Numbered from the stretch's first letter, positions 11,300-22,740 are shown. The stretch is DNA of 64,000 nucleotides from Zantedeschia hybrid cultivar (GCA_030544215.1 JARZZO010000012.1:38603194-38667193), one strand, 5' to 3'. Notes: a model not told the origin generated them from the letters alone. Numbers and translations: made by a program.

Positions 11300-12504
11300 A
11301 CATGCTTTCGTCTGGCTACAGACATTAAACTTAACGCTTATTGGGAGGCAACCCAACTTTCTCATTTTTATTCTAATTCTTTTCTTTCCTTTTTAGGAGA
11401 CTGAGATCATACACATCGGTGAATATGGAGAAGCCCCCTCATACCTCAGGTTGTACCTTTCCTCATTATGAATTTCATGTTAATAATTCTTTCCATTATT
11501 ATGCCATTGAGGATAATGTCATTCAAGTTGGGGGGAGAATCATAGTGCATATTGAATCGTTTAAAATAAACAAAATTTTTGAAAAAAAAAAATTCTTCAT
11601 TTTTCATACAAAATTTTCAAAAATTGCTTCATTTTCACACTCCAACAGAAATTCTTATCTTTCATGCTTCATCTAAGGAGTCTTAATCTATATTGAGCTA
11701 CGAAATTGAGTAAAAGTTTGAATTAACCCCCCTCTCCACAAAGAGTCATGACGGGATGATTTTCACACACACACACGGTAACTTGGAAAGAGTGAAAGAT
11801 CATGAAAGTGTAGAGTTGCTGGAGTTGACCCGAAGTGTAGAATTACCCATTATATTTTTATTTTTAGGTCAAACGAACAGACAGTTAGGATTCGTAATAG
11901 GAGATCAAACCACTTAACACGTTAAGGAGGCAATCACTTTAAAAAAAGGACAATCAGAAACATGAAAATCAAATAAATATGCTTCGAAAGAGTCAAAGGA
12001 AGGACGGTGGCAAAAGAGTACACACCTCCCCTTAGACAAAAATAAAGAGGGTGACAAAAAGTACGCACTCTCAAAGCGCAACCAAATGAAAAAAAAAAAA
12101 CAATCGCGCTAAATTAAAAAAGTCCTTCACAACAAAAAAAGACCAAATCGTAAAAAAAAAAAAGTGTTGAGTTGGTGCGAGAACCGAAAAGCGGGCCTAG
12201 CCAACTAATCCAGAGATCTCTTTTTCTTTTCTCTCCCTTGGGTAATTCTTCACCAAAGGTCAGCGAAGGCAACAATATATCAAACATGATAGAAATGAAC
12301 TCCAAGCACCTGAAATGATATGCACAATTACCTGTCTTGATTCAAAGTATAATGGGCGGGAGAACGAAAACTTGAATTCAAATTGCCTACCATTTGCAAT
12401 AGATATCCTCTAAAACGAAGTTTGAGTCTTTTTAATAATTATGGTAGTCCTAATTTTTCAAATGATTGCATTGCTAAGGGACTAGCAATGATTAAGTTGG
12501 AGGA
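11300..12504 (+). other. ATH 3' untranslated region; no env
   Basis: Many Athila elements carry an envelope-like frame between pol and the 3' LTR. Here the 1.2 kb is AT-rich, has several A-runs and contains no convincing coding stretch on either strand. The polypurine tract is the purine-rich AAGTTGGAGGA at about 12494-12504, directly before the LTR. Confidence 0.65.
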
Positions 12505-12789
12505 TGTAATAAGTTCACGATTTTACATAAATAACAGATGAAATTTACGCACTTTGCTATCAATTTACTGAACAAAATCATATGGAATGATAGATAAATT
12601 AATTGTGCGTTCAAACATATCAATTTTGTAAAATTCGAATTTCAAAAATTATCACTCCATAGATTGAATAAGGGTAGCAATTTCATTCTCAAATAAGATT
12701 TTCTCGACAAATTATTTAATATGCATTTGGATGATTATTGATTGCCGCATGAACTTAATTATTATTTTATGTGAATGCAGGACATGAAT

Positions 12790-12885
12790 AAGTAGATGGC
12801 ATAGTGGTTGGACTACCTAGATTTTAAGGAAGTGACTAGGGTTCAAATCCTAGAAGGAACAAGATTGTGTTTCTTTTTGTCTTAA
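12790..12885 (+). repeat. tRNA-like (SINE-like) sequence with Pol III A and B boxes
   Basis: An A-box match TGGCATAGTGG (12797-12807) and a B-box match GGTTCAAATCC (12840-12850) lie 33 bp apart. CTAGG and CCTAG flank the B box and can form a T-arm-like stem. No clear acceptor stem, anticodon arm or CCA is seen, so it is not called a tRNA gene. A tRNA-derived SINE head inserted in the LTR is the likeliest reading. Confidence 0.5.
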
Positions 12886-13164
12886 AAAGGGAACCACAAG
12901 CCAACTAAGAGAGAGAAGAGAGAATTTCAGAATTCAAATTTCAAAAATATTATGTTTTTTAATTTGAATTTTAAAATTTCAAAATCTCGAAAATAACATT
13001 TATTCTTTAATTCAAATTTAAAATTTGAAATATCCCTCTCTAAATTTAAATTTCAAATTACATTCATGGAGAATCCTCTAATCAAGGGGGAGTTTAATAC
13101 AAGCAATTAAGGACCCATTTATTAGAAGATTTGAATTTCAAAATTTGAATTAAGAATCCTCCTC

Positions 13165-13172
13165 TATAAAAA
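13165..13172 (+). promoter_or_regulatory. TATA box of the ATH LTR
   Basis: TATAAAAA lies about 660 bp into the LTR, followed by AGAG-rich and then CT-rich sequence typical of a transcribed leader. Confidence 0.55.
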
Positions 13173-13204
13173 CTAAGAGAGTGGGAGAAAAGGACAACTT
13201 TTGA

Positions 13205-13870
13205 ATCTTGTTTTTTTTAACTTCTTTCTCTCACCACTCTCTTACCCCTCCATCCGAATCTCTCTCACTCATTTTTTTCTCTTTTCTAAAATCTTCTAGT
13301 TTCTCTCCCTCTTAAATAGTTTTCAACAAGCTTTCTTTTTTTTTTTATCCTCTCCCTCTTTTGCACGCTTCTCTCTCCCCCTACATCATCTCTCTCTACC
13401 GTTTCTCTCTCTATCTGTGCATCTGTCTCTCAACCTTTCTCCTTCTCTCTCTGGTTGTCTCTCTGTCTCTCTCTTATTGCTTACTGTGTATGCCGCCTGC
13501 ACACAACGGGCCCCGCCTTCCCGCTCGCCAGTGCCACGCGGCGCGCCCCCGCACACTCTCGTGTGAAGCAGTTGTCGCCGTCTGCCATGCGGCGCCCCAT
13601 GATGCCGTCCCGCACCCCGCCGCCGCACGCCTCGCCACGTGGCAGAGCCGCGCAGTTCGTCGGGCTGGGCATCGTCGCCCATGCCCAGCGCACACGCGCG
13701 TAACGCCCCACAAGCCGACACGTCTGTAGCGCTACCAACATCCTGGGCCCGCCTCGTCTGCAGCGCTAGTACTCGGCGCATTGCGCCCCCTCGGCCCCCG
13801 CGCGTGAAGGGGCTGGTTCATTGTGCCTGAGCTTCATAGCGCCCCCCACCAGCGGCGCAATGCACCTCCC
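13205..13870 (+). repeat. CT-rich tract and GC-rich block in the ATH LTR
   Basis: A pyrimidine-rich tract (about 13205-13480, many TCTCTC runs) is followed by a GC-rich block (about 13488-13860) rich in GCGCC. Several reading frames cross the block on both strands but they overlap and share no known domain. I treat them as chance frames in GC-rich DNA. Confidence 0.6.
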
Positions 13871-14385
13871 GAGCCAGTTTCCACTGTGCTCTCCTTAGTA
13901 TTTCTTTTGATTAGATTATTTTTGTTATTAAGAAATTAGTTAGCATTTTTATTATTAAATTTTCTTTTAACCTTTGTAATCTTTCTTAGTCCTTTAATAA
14001 AGATCGAGTTATTGTTTTTTTTATCTTGTGAATATTTCTATTAGTTTTCTAGATTTAGATTATTTAGTTAGGTGCATTTATTTTGTTTAATCTCATCAAT
14101 AGTGTTTTAGTAGCTTCTTCCTCATAAAAATTAGGTGTTTATAGTGTTTTAGATGTGTTATTAAATTCTGATAATTAATTGATCTTCTTTTCAAGGTTTG
14201 CATCTCAAAGTCACACTTGTCAACATTTTTGCTAATGAAAACCCAAGATTTTCAAAGTTAAAAATTCTATTTCTCCGTGGATCGACCCGGTCTCAACCAT
14301 GCACTACATTGCTATCTTTATTTGAGATTTGGAAATTAAGATTGATGTTATTTGTGTTTTAACGACGGCATTTAAATACGCATCA

Positions 14386-14937
14386 AGGGTCGATCTCGAG
14401 AATATGAAATTCGACTTCAACATGACAAGCAGAGCCTAACACTACCTTCAAATAGACCATGCTCAGAGGGGAACGGGTAGACTTATCATAGGCTATGACA
14501 GAAATGGGAGAAGGCAATCATTTTTCTTTGGGGACTCCACAGAGCTCCAGAGTTCTTGGTGGTAACACATTGATAGATGCCCCAATATCTACTAGACATG
14601 TATCTACAGCCTTTCTACATATGTTGACAGTTATAGTTTATGTCATGCTCCTTGCTGCCAACAGTGCCAGTTTGGAGGTATGGAAGGATATAGAGGGCTG
14701 ATCCCCCTGGGGTACCAACAGTGCAATGATCTTTTCTACTGGCACATCTTCACTGACCATTACCCGTTGTAGGTAGTCTATCAGGGCTTCTTGATGTATC
14801 TTAGATCTCTTGATCAACTCTAATATAGAAATGTGTGTCGGTGTTCTATCCAGCTGTTTCAACAAATCATACTGAATACCAGGTACACTCTCTTCATTCT
14901 GGACCTCTTCTATTGGCTGTGATGGGCCATCTCGCAC
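14386..14937 (-). pseudogene. F1 gypsy protease region, truncated
   Basis: Reading the minus strand, this matches the F2 protease segment (23290-23850): GPSQPIEEVQNEES, QYDLLKQLDRTPTHISILELIKRSKIHQEAL and SFHTS. It then decays by frameshift across the active-site region (14640 down to 14386). It is cut off by the end of the ATH LTR at 14385, so the rest of F1 pol should lie on the far side of ATH, outside the window. Confidence 0.75.
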
Positions 14938-15571
14938 CGTAGACTAGGGGAACACTTTGTTGAATATTCAGCCACTTCGGAACGCATGTTCTTCAATAGT
15001 GGAAGCTCTAGGCGTTATCTTGAGCACTGCCATCTTGAGGAGCGGTCTGGGGGGCGTAATGGTTTGGTAAGAGGGTGTGGGTGGGTTATTTGATGAGGGT
15101 AAGGGGACTCAGATGAGTGGTTTGGAGGGTTGTGGGTGCGGATAAGCGGGTGATAGTGATGGGTTATTTAGCGAAGGTACTGTACGGATGAACAGTTTAG
15201 AGGGTTGTATAGTACCCAGTGAGTGGTTGTTGTAGGTGATGTAGGGAAAGGTATATGGAGTAATGGTTTATATGGTATGAGGGGTGTATAGTTGGTTTTG
15301 ATGAAGATATGGTGGAGGAAGGTGTAATGGGTTTAATGATAATGGGTTGTGGTTTGTGTACGCGGAGGATGCGGCGAGGCGACTACTCGGCAGTGTTTGA
15401 TACATGACTTGTTGAATAGATAGAGGAAGAATCATCTACATTCCACTGTTACCCTATGCTAGCCTCAAACTGGCCATCTGTCAAAATGGGGGCAATTTGG
15501 TTTTGATGTTCCGACAGCGGGTTCTGCACTATGTCCATATTTTGTGGTGCTGCTTGTTGTATTGGGGCTCT
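14938..15571 (-). pseudogene. F1 proline-rich linker remnant
   Basis: This G- and T-rich stretch is the complement of a Pro/Thr/Ser-rich linker that F2 carries at about 22740-23280. Frameshifts and stops prevent any continuous frame. Nothing else is visible. Confidence 0.5.
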
Positions 15572-15808
15572 TTAGATTGGTTGCTGCTGCAGTTGTGGTC
15601 TTTTCGCCTTCAAAGCGGCTATATATTTATTCATCTCTTCCCAATCAATCCCTCTTTGATCATTGAGATCATGAATGTAATCCTGAAAGTGAAAGCAAGA
15701 ATCTACTGTATGTCTCGGTTGACGATGGAACACACAATAACGGGACATGTCAACATTTAGTGGCCAAATGGCCCTTTCCTTCGGCAGCACTAAGGCATTG
15801 GCCGCCAT
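15572..15808 (-). pseudogene. F1 gag zinc knuckle segment
   Basis: The frame contains the knuckle C-x2-H-x4-H-x4-C (YCVFHRQPRHTVDSCF) preceded by ALVLPKERAIWPLN and followed by DYIHDLNDQRGIDWEEMNKYIAALKAKR. It is the same module as 22351-22704 on the plus strand in F2 (YCVFHRQPGHIVDACF). It would bind RNA in the Gag particle. A Gln-rich, stop-containing stretch separates it from the gag core at 16052. Confidence 0.8.
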
Positions 15809-16051
15809 ATCCTTAAGGGATTCTGGTAATTGGGGGTATACGGACCTTCTGGGGCCAGGAGGTTACCTCTGCTGTGTATAGTCATTCGGAGGTGGAACAT
15901 GAGTGTAATTCGGTTGCTGCTGAGGGGGGTTGTACACTTGCTGGGGGGAATGTTGCGGTACCGACTGAAACTACTGAGTAGGAGGCCTGTAACCCTGTTG
16001 GTTTTGAGGCTTCGGTGACTGATATGGTTGTTGATTCCTCAAAAACTGGGG

Positions 16052-16701
16052 CTAATTATTGTTCATTATACTGACATGTTCATGAGACAGTGTACCCTCA
16101 GTAGTTGGACCCATAGAAGAAGAATTGGAGATAATAGACTTCCGAGATGGGAGTCTATTGGGTCGATGAGGATCGAAGACACTAGCAAAGGTGGAGTCTT
16201 TGAATGCATTCTGAGCATAACATGCTCTTTCATACAGATCTGCCATGGTAGTCAAGTTATTTAGTTTCAGCACTAGCTTGTACTGTGGAGTGGTGTTGGC
16301 AACCATCATCTTTACCAATTCTTGTTCGGACAGTGATCTCTCATCTTTTCAGCCATCCCTCGCCATCTATCGGCGAACACTGTGAAGTCTTCATCCGGCT
16401 TCATCTTCTCGTTGAATAAGTTAGTAATGTATAAAGTAGGTGCCGTCCTATCTTTGTATCTTTGCAGGAATCTCTTCGACACCATGTCGAAGTTTTCTAC
16501 CTCACTTGGGTCTAAAGAGATGAACCGTTCCAAGGCTGATCCCTCCAATGATCTTCTGAAGAGGAATGCCAGTGCTTTTTTATCATGCTGCCAAAATGAT
16601 GATTCATACATGAATTCTTTAATGTGAAGGAAAGGATTGCCTATGCCGTTGTACTTTCTGTAGATTGGCATTTCGAAAGGCAAGAGATGGAATACTGGCA
16701 A
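16052..16701 (-). pseudogene. F1 gag core
   Basis: Two minus-strand frames, 16312-16701 and 16052-16318, together make a retrotransposon gag core: MPIYRKYNGIGNPFLHIKEFMYESSFWQHDKKALAFLFRRSLEGSALERFISLDP, then KDRTAPTLYITNLFNEKMKPDEDFTVFADRWRGMAEKM. After a frame change comes TPQYKLVLKLNNLTTMADLYERA. A single frameshift near 16315 joins them. F2 carries the same blocks at 21570-22090. Confidence 0.8.
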
Positions 16702-17405
16702 ATCATGGACAGAGAATTCGGGAGCAGCCTGTTGTCCATATTCTTTTCAAGATTCTTGAACAACTCGTCCATCTGGGACAATTTGTTAAGTAGGAGTTAG
16801 GTGGTAGAATCTGCTGGTGGAGGTGGTGGATGTTGAAAAGACTGCCTCCGTGAGTAAGCAGGGATGTGAGGACAATGAGGTTGTGAACTGGCGGCGTTCC
16901 TACCGTGCCTGAAAGCATTCTGATAAATCAGGGTTTGCGGCCTAACAGGATGCCGTGAACCAGATTGCTAAGGGCCTGTGTGCCGTGGAGTAGAAATATG
17001 AAGACCTTCTATGGCCTGAGTAGGAGCTAGATAAGCAGAAGGGTGAACCAAAGGACTTGGCTCAGAAGGATGCAGCGGAGTTTTCCCTTTTAGGATGGAC
17101 TGGATGGCGTCAAATTGACGAGGATCCACATGATTAGACAGAGCTCCCATGAGGGTAGCGAGGTCAGAAGGATGATTGGCAGAGGGCCTGGCTTGGTCTT
17201 GGGCTCTTTCAAAGGTAGGATTAGAGATGACGTGGACACGCGATTGATCGTCTAAATCCAGGTGATATTGATCATAAATTGAATTAGCCTGAAACTGAAG
17301 GGCATGAGCATCTCCCTCGTGAGCAATTTGGAATTGGTCAGGATAATCAGAGGTATAGGTGTCCCTCTCATCTTCAGAGTAAGATGCACTATGAACTTGA
17401 AGCAT
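16702..17405 (-). pseudogene. F1 gag N-terminal region
   Basis: The frame 16968-17405 holds an acidic leader (SEDERDTYTSDYPDQFQIAHEGDAHA), then VISNPTFERAQDQARPS and LATLMGALSNHVDPRQFDAIQSILKGKTPL. This last block is the most conserved part shared with F2 (21002-21328). It is followed by a Pro/Ser-rich linker with stops down to 16702. I do not recognise a named domain. It carries the word EGDAHA once, whereas F2 has it amplified. Confidence 0.65.
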
Positions 17406-17529
17406 CTCCCTCGTGCTCGACTAGATCTTCTTGTTCAAAGGTAACCATGCCGACGGTTCTACCTGAACGTAGCATCATTGTGTTGAGATGACAATTATTA
17501 CAATCAAGTTGGCACAGATTAACAATCAA

Positions 17530-18420
17530 GTAGATGCTTACGCTATTTTGAGAGTTACTTGTTGGGTTAATTCAATTTTTAAACTTAAGTTCTCTCATTG
17601 GGTAAGATCCTAATTTCAATTCAATTTCCGTCGTTATGCTCTATAGCTTTGCTCACAATGGTATGAACAACTGCCCGGGACTTCAAATGGTACAACCAGC
17701 CTAATGAAACTCACAACGGTATGAACAACTACCTGGGACTTCAAATGGTACAACCAGCCCAATGAACAAAGAGGAATTCCTTTCTTTTGGGGCCTTACGG
17801 AGATCTTAACACCAACCACTCTAGTCTGACCAAGGGACCGACCTAGTCAGAGAGAGGTGAGCATGATAAGAGAGGTGTTCCTATAGAAGGGGGGTGAGTC
17901 CTAATGCAAATAACCTATGGCCTGGATGGCCTCTAATGTAGGATAAATAAATATAGGTAGCAAGAAGATCAATGATCTGAGTGTTAGCGAGCAACAGGGA
18001 CAAGAGCTTGAATCGCGTTGCTGTTCACAGACGCGATTCAAGACAGTAATCCCTCATGTTCACAGTTACTTGGGTAGCAAGAGATAAAAAGGAGTACTAA
18101 ATAGCGTCTTCAAAGGGCGACGTGCTTAATGAAACGCATCGCTCTGTGCAGACACACTTTAGGTCCCAAAAACAACAAACTGACAACAAAACTAGGGGTA
18201 ATCACCTCTCCAAATAATAGGATACATAATAGATCAATTTCTCATGCGACAACAGTTAAGTATATAGGTTAATCATGCAACATCATGGATACTAATTCAA
18301 ACAAAACACACTTTCTAATACTACTTCTCAATGCAATCAAGGGAGGGCAAGATTTTGCCACAAAGGGGATGTGCACGAGGTGCACGTGGGGATAAGGATC
18401 AAATAGCAAACCATACTATC
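17530..18420 (-). mobile_element. F1 5' LTR-like sequence
   Basis: This non-coding stretch is homologous, in inverted orientation, to 19786-20600 next to F2 gag. Shared landmarks are the doublet around GGCCTGGATGGCC, the block reading AGTCTGACCAAGGGACC, and GTGCACGAGGTGCACGTGGG near 18375. Boundaries are approximate because both copies are diverged. It stands where F1's 5' LTR should be, so I call it that. Confidence 0.55.
17652..17767 (-). repeat. 58-bp tandem duplication in the F1 LTR
   Basis: Two adjacent 58-bp copies start at 17652 and 17710, both containing GGTATGAACAACT and ACTTCAAATGGTACAACCAG. The F2 counterpart near 20415-20470 has one copy, so the duplication happened in F1. Confidence 0.8.
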
Positions 18421-19785
18421 ATGTGTTTATTATGATTAACAAGTTAAAAGGAATTGTGATTGCCAGAAACTGAGGGTTTCAAAAGAAAAGTGATCGCTTA
18501 CTAACCTTTCAAATCGGGAGAATATGGGGTTCTTTGTTCCTCTCTTTTAGCCGGCCGAAAGAAAGGAGCCTTCTCTTCCTTTACTCTTGTTCTTTGGAGG
18601 TGTTTCTTCTTCCGTTTAAACTCCAAACTTTTTTCTAATCGCCTCCAAACCTTGCAAGAAAGATTGAAAACAAAAGAAAGCAAATAAATTAGAACTAAAG
18701 AGAGGTAGTATCTATTCTATTTAACAAAATTATCATGCAACTAAACAAAAGAACTCACTTGTTTTGTGTTCTTTTAAACCCCTAAAGGATGCATAGGCAT
18801 GGAAAATATGAAGTGATATGTGTGATAGATTGATGTGATGAAGAATTACATGAAAACATAAACTTAAACTATATGAACTTATCAAAATTCAATGGAAAAG
18901 ATCAAGAAGAAAAGAAAAAAGATAGTTCCTCAATAACCTTGGTCTTCAATAAGCTTCAAAGGGTGAAGAAGATGAAGAAGATCAAGCTTCTTGTGTTGTC
19001 CATGTTTTTCTTCTTGCAGGCCTTCAAAAAACCTTGTAGGAAGCTCCAAATTCTCTAATAGCCAACCTTTTTCAAATGTCAATGTCCATATGTATTTACA
19101 AGAAGTGATTCTAGAGTATTTTGGCCTACAAAGGGACTCTCCCGCAGCTCGGACTTGCCCAGGATGACCATGAAGGGAATTGGAAACCCTTCCAACCTCT
19201 TGAACCAGATTTTCTCGACGAAATCATGTTTACCAGGAAACTCTTAAAATGTGTCATTCAAAGGGGACGCCTTTTAGTTAATTAATGCGGGCAGAATAGA
19301 AATAAATCCAGAAAAGGAAATCGAAAACAAGTAGGAAACCTAAATCGCGTCTCCCAAGGGTGACGTTCTTTAGATAATTTAGGAAATTAACTAGAATTAG
19401 AAATCGTAAACCTAGACAAATTAGGACTTAAATGGCGTCGTCTAAGGACGATGCTATTAAGTTAATTCCTCCAAAGTTTACTAATTTTAATTCCGAATTG
19501 ATTTCTACTAGAAATCCAAATGGCGTCGCGCATGAGCGATGTTATTGAACGAATCTCAAGAGAAAATCACTAAAAATTAATTAATAATTAAACATCAGAC
19601 TACCTTGGGGCATTATCATTGTGATATGAAATTTACTCAATATGATGTCAAAATTAGCGTGTCTATAATGGTAGGACTTGGTCTTACCATCTTTTAGTAT
19701 TTGTTCTTCCTTTTTATTATCGGGCACCCATGGTGCACCACTTGTGTCTCTCGGGTACTCCTTTCACCAATTGGTAATTTTAGTT
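18421..19785. other. Non-coding DNA between the facing F1 and F2 LTRs
   Basis: No coding sequence is convincing. The stretch is AT-rich with three short GCGTC...GACG inverted motifs (19347, 19435 and 19523) resembling those inside the flanking LTRs (18007, 18104). It may be the outer part of a longer LTR, or older repeat DNA. I cannot decide from one copy. Confidence 0.4.
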
Positions 19786-20600
19786 GCTTTTATCCCTACG
19801 TGCACCATGTGCACACCCCTTTACGGCAAGATCATGCCCTCCCGTGATTGATTGGAAGTTGTGAATGTGATAGGAAGTGTGTGGTTGATTGAGTTTATGC
19901 TTGCTCTCATGATAATCAAATATGTTTAAACTAAATTTGCGTAATCAGTTAGGTTTCTATTTATCTTGATAACTTGGGAGGGGATTGTCCTCGAGATTGC
20001 TCTCTGTTTACAATTTTTAGGCTATGAATAACTTCTAGACAGAGAGAAGCGATTCAAACCGCATCGCTGTGCCAAGATGCCAATCAGCCTCATATTCCTA
20101 TTGGTACTGGTGCCTGAGGTTCTATTAACATAATAAGCTTCTGTCTTGAATAACATCGATGAATAGCAACGCCATTCAAATAGTTACTTCCTTTGCTCAT
20201 CAACCCTCTGATCATTGATTTCTTTGTTACCTATATCTATCTTATACTACATTACAGGCCATCCAGGCCGTAAGTCTGGGGCTCACCCCCCCCATAGGAA
20301 TACCTTTCTTAGCATCTTCACCTCTCTCTGACTAGGTCGGTCCCTCGGTTAGACTAGAGTAGTTGGCATTAAGACCTCTGTAAGTCCCCAAAAACAAGGT
20401 ATTCCTCCTTATTCATTGGGCTGGTTGTACCAATTGAAGTCCTGGTTAGTCATGCATACCGTTGTGAGAGAACTATAGAGTATAGCAGTAGAAAAATTGA
20501 ACTGAACCTAGGATCCTACTCTGTTGAGTGAATTTATGTCTAAAAAAAAACTCAAGTAATTCAATAAGGAATCCTAATGCAACGTAATCATCCACTGGTC
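19786..20600 (+). mobile_element. F2 5' LTR-like sequence
   Basis: This is the inverted homologue of 17530-18420, placed directly upstream of F2 gag. Shared landmarks are CTACGTGCACCATGTGCAC, GGCCATCCAGGCC and CTGACTAGGTCGGTCCCTCGG. Ends are approximate. No clear primer-binding site was found. Confidence 0.55.
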
Positions 20601-20704
20601 TGTTAAACTTTGTGCAACGTGTTTGAACTTCTTTGCCAAAACTTAACATCACGATGTTATGATCAGGTAGAATTCTGTGTATGGCTGCTTACGACTAGGA
20701 TACC

Positions 20705-20941
20705 GTGTTTAAATACGAGGGAGATGCTAATGCCCCTTGGGAATTTGATTATTATTCTGAGAATGAGGGAGATGCTAACGCCCCCCACAACCCCAATTAT
20801 TACCATCCTAAGTATGAGGGAGATGCTAACGCCCCCTACAACCCCAATTATTACCATCCTGAGTATGAGGGAGATGCTAACGCCCCCCACAACCCCAATT
20901 ATTATCATCCTGAGTATGAGGGAGATGCCCATGCCCCTTAA
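20705..20941 (+). pseudogene. F2 gag N-terminus with in-frame repeats
   Basis: A 51-bp unit encoding 17 residues (core YEGDANAP..NPNYYHPE) is repeated about four and a half times in frame, then a TAA closes the frame at 20939-20941. F1 has a single related word (HEGDAHA). The repeats are acidic and tyrosine-rich. I know no function for them. The next gag frame starts at 21002. Confidence 0.75.
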
Positions 20942-21001
20942 GGTCAGGTCCATTTTACTCACGACCAGTATGACCCTCATATTGATCGTCCTTACATACA
21001 T

Positions 21002-21328
21002 GTGATCTCTAATCCTACCTACGAAGTGGTTCAAGATCAGGCTGAGCCTTCATCTACCAATCCTCTTGATTTGGTGACTATCTTGGGAGCTCTGGCTACT
21101 CATGTGGATCCTCAGCAACTTGAGGCAATCCAATCTATCCTGAAGGGGAAAATGCCCTTGCGTTCTGCCAAACCGAATCCCATGGTTTCCCCTATTGTTC
21201 ATCAAGTTCCTCCTCTTCGCTGTGCTTCTCCCATTCATCAGGCCATGGAGGGCCTTCATATTTCAACTCCCCGGCCGTCTGGGCCACAATTGTCTTCCTC
21301 GAGATATCCGGCTAGACCTCATATGTAA
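21002..21328 (+). pseudogene. F2 gag N-terminal conserved block
   Basis: The frame reads VISNPTYEVVQDQAEPS, then LVTILGALATHVDPQQLEAIQSILKGKMPL and MEGLHISTPRPSGPQ, a close match to F1 at 16968-17405. It is an alpha-helical stretch upstream of the gag core with no named domain that I recognise. A TAA at 21326-21328 ends it. Confidence 0.7.
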
Positions 21329-21477
21329 AATGCCTTCAGGCATGGCGGAAGCACTACCGGACCTCAACCATATTGCCCCCCTTTCCCCACTTATTCTAAG
21401 AGCCAAGCTTATCATGCTCTACCACCTCCTCCTCCCTAAATTGATACAGTGACTCAGGCTCTACTCACGAAGATCGC

Positions 21478-22169
21478 ATGGACGAGCAGTTCAACAGTTT
21501 CAAGAAGATTATGGGAGTCAAGGCTGTTGCTGAAGTGTACATCCCCAATCTGCCAGTATTGCACCTACCGCGTTCTAAGATGCCTGTGTATAGAAAGTAC
21601 AATAGTTCTGGTAACCCCTTCACCCACCTAAAGGATTTTATGTACGAATCCTCCTTTTGACGGAGTGACAAGAGATCATTTGCGTTCTTATTCAGAAAGT
21701 CATTAGAGGGACCAGTCCTCGAGTGGTTTTCCTCTTTGGATTCGTCTGACGTGGAAGATTATGACATTGTGTAGCAGAAATTCATCCAGTGATACCAGGA
21801 CAGAATTGCACCCTCCTTGTGGCTGAAAAGATGAAGCCGAAGGAGGACTTCACCTTTGTTGATAGATGGAGGGGTATGGCAGAGAAGGTCAAGGATCATC
21901 TATCCGAATTAGAACAAGTGAAGATGATGATTTCTAATACTACACCCCAGTACAAGCTGGTCCTCACTCTAAACAACCTGACTAGTATGGCAAAATTATA
22001 TGAGAGGGCACGTTATTGCCAGAATGCATTCAAAGATGCAACTTTCTGTAATGTCTTTGACCCTCACAGACCCAGCAGGCCTCCATCACGGAAGCCCGTT
22101 TTGCCTAATCCTTCTAATATGGGTCCGACATTGAAGGCACACTTTCACATGACAAATCAGCACCATTAA
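21478..22169 (+). pseudogene. F2 gag core
   Basis: Pieces of a retrotransposon gag core lie in order: KMPVYRKYNSSGNPFTHLKDFMYESSF (TGA at 21658-21660), RSFAFLFRKSLEGPVLEWFSSLDS in the same frame, a stop-rich stretch to 21790, then KMKPKEDFTFVDRWRGMAEKVKDH and PQYKLVLTLNNLTSMAKLYERARY. The TGA replaces the tryptophan seen in F1 (SSFWQHDKK). At least one frameshift is needed near 21800. Confidence 0.8.
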
Positions 22170-22350
22170 CACTAACCAGCCACAGTTTGTAAGGAATTAG
22201 CAGCAACAGACTCAGTACATACGGCAGAGACCGCCAAACCAACAAGGCTTCAGGCTGCTTCAACAACCATATCAATCAGCTTATAATCAACCTCAGCAAC
22301 CATCCCAACCAGCATATAATCTGTCTCGTCAGTAGCCAGCTTACCATAAT

Positions 22351-22740
22351 GTGCCTACCCCAAGCAATTACAATCAGCAGAGAAAACCTCCAGGCCTAAA
22401 GAGGGCATCTTATCCTCAGCTCTCGAAGTCTTTAGCAGATATATTCAATGCCCTTATGGTAGACAATACTTTGGTCTTGCCGAAAGAGAAAACAGTCTGG
22501 TCCCAGAATGCGGATGCATCTAGGTATTGTGTCTTCCATAGACAACCTGGGCATATAGTGGATGCATGTTTCCAATTCAGGGACTACATCCACGATCTGA
22601 ATGAGCAAGGGGGTATTGATTGGGAAGAGATGAGAAAATATATAGCTGCTCTGAAGGCAAGGAGACTGCAGCAGCAACAACAACAACCACAGCAGCAGCA
22701 ATAGCAAATACAGAGAGCGCCAGCACAGGCAGCAGTACCA
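22351..22740 (+). pseudogene. F2 gag zinc knuckle segment
   Basis: The frame carries LADIFNALMVDNTLVLPKEKTVW, then the knuckle YCVFHRQPGHIVDACF (C-x2-H-x4-H-x4-C), then DYIHDLNEQGGIDWEEMRKYIAALKARR and a glutamine run. It ends at TAG 22702-22704. A CAG/CAA repeat encodes the glutamine run at about 22668-22703. Confidence 0.82.

Larger units (their letters stand above)
12505..14385 (+). mobile_element. ATH 3' LTR
   Basis: This LTR of about 1.88 kb starts TGTAATAAG just after the polypurine tract and ends ACGCATCA, matching the 5' LTR remnant at 4645-4721. The start is set by the polypurine tract because no complete second LTR is available. It contains a TATA box at 13165, a CT-rich tract, a GC-rich block and a tRNA-like insertion. 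It borders F1 protease sequence at 14386, so ATH inserted into F1. Confidence 0.8.

Noticed and set aside
11768..11777. Short CA microsatellite
   Set aside because: Only about five units, too short to list as a repeat.
12797..12850. Functional tRNA gene
   Set aside because: A and B boxes are present but I could not fold an acceptor stem or an anticodon arm.
13361..13830. Overlapping frames on both strands in the Athila LTR
   Set aside because: They overlap in several phases in GC-rich DNA after a CT tract and show no known domain or conserved relative in the window.
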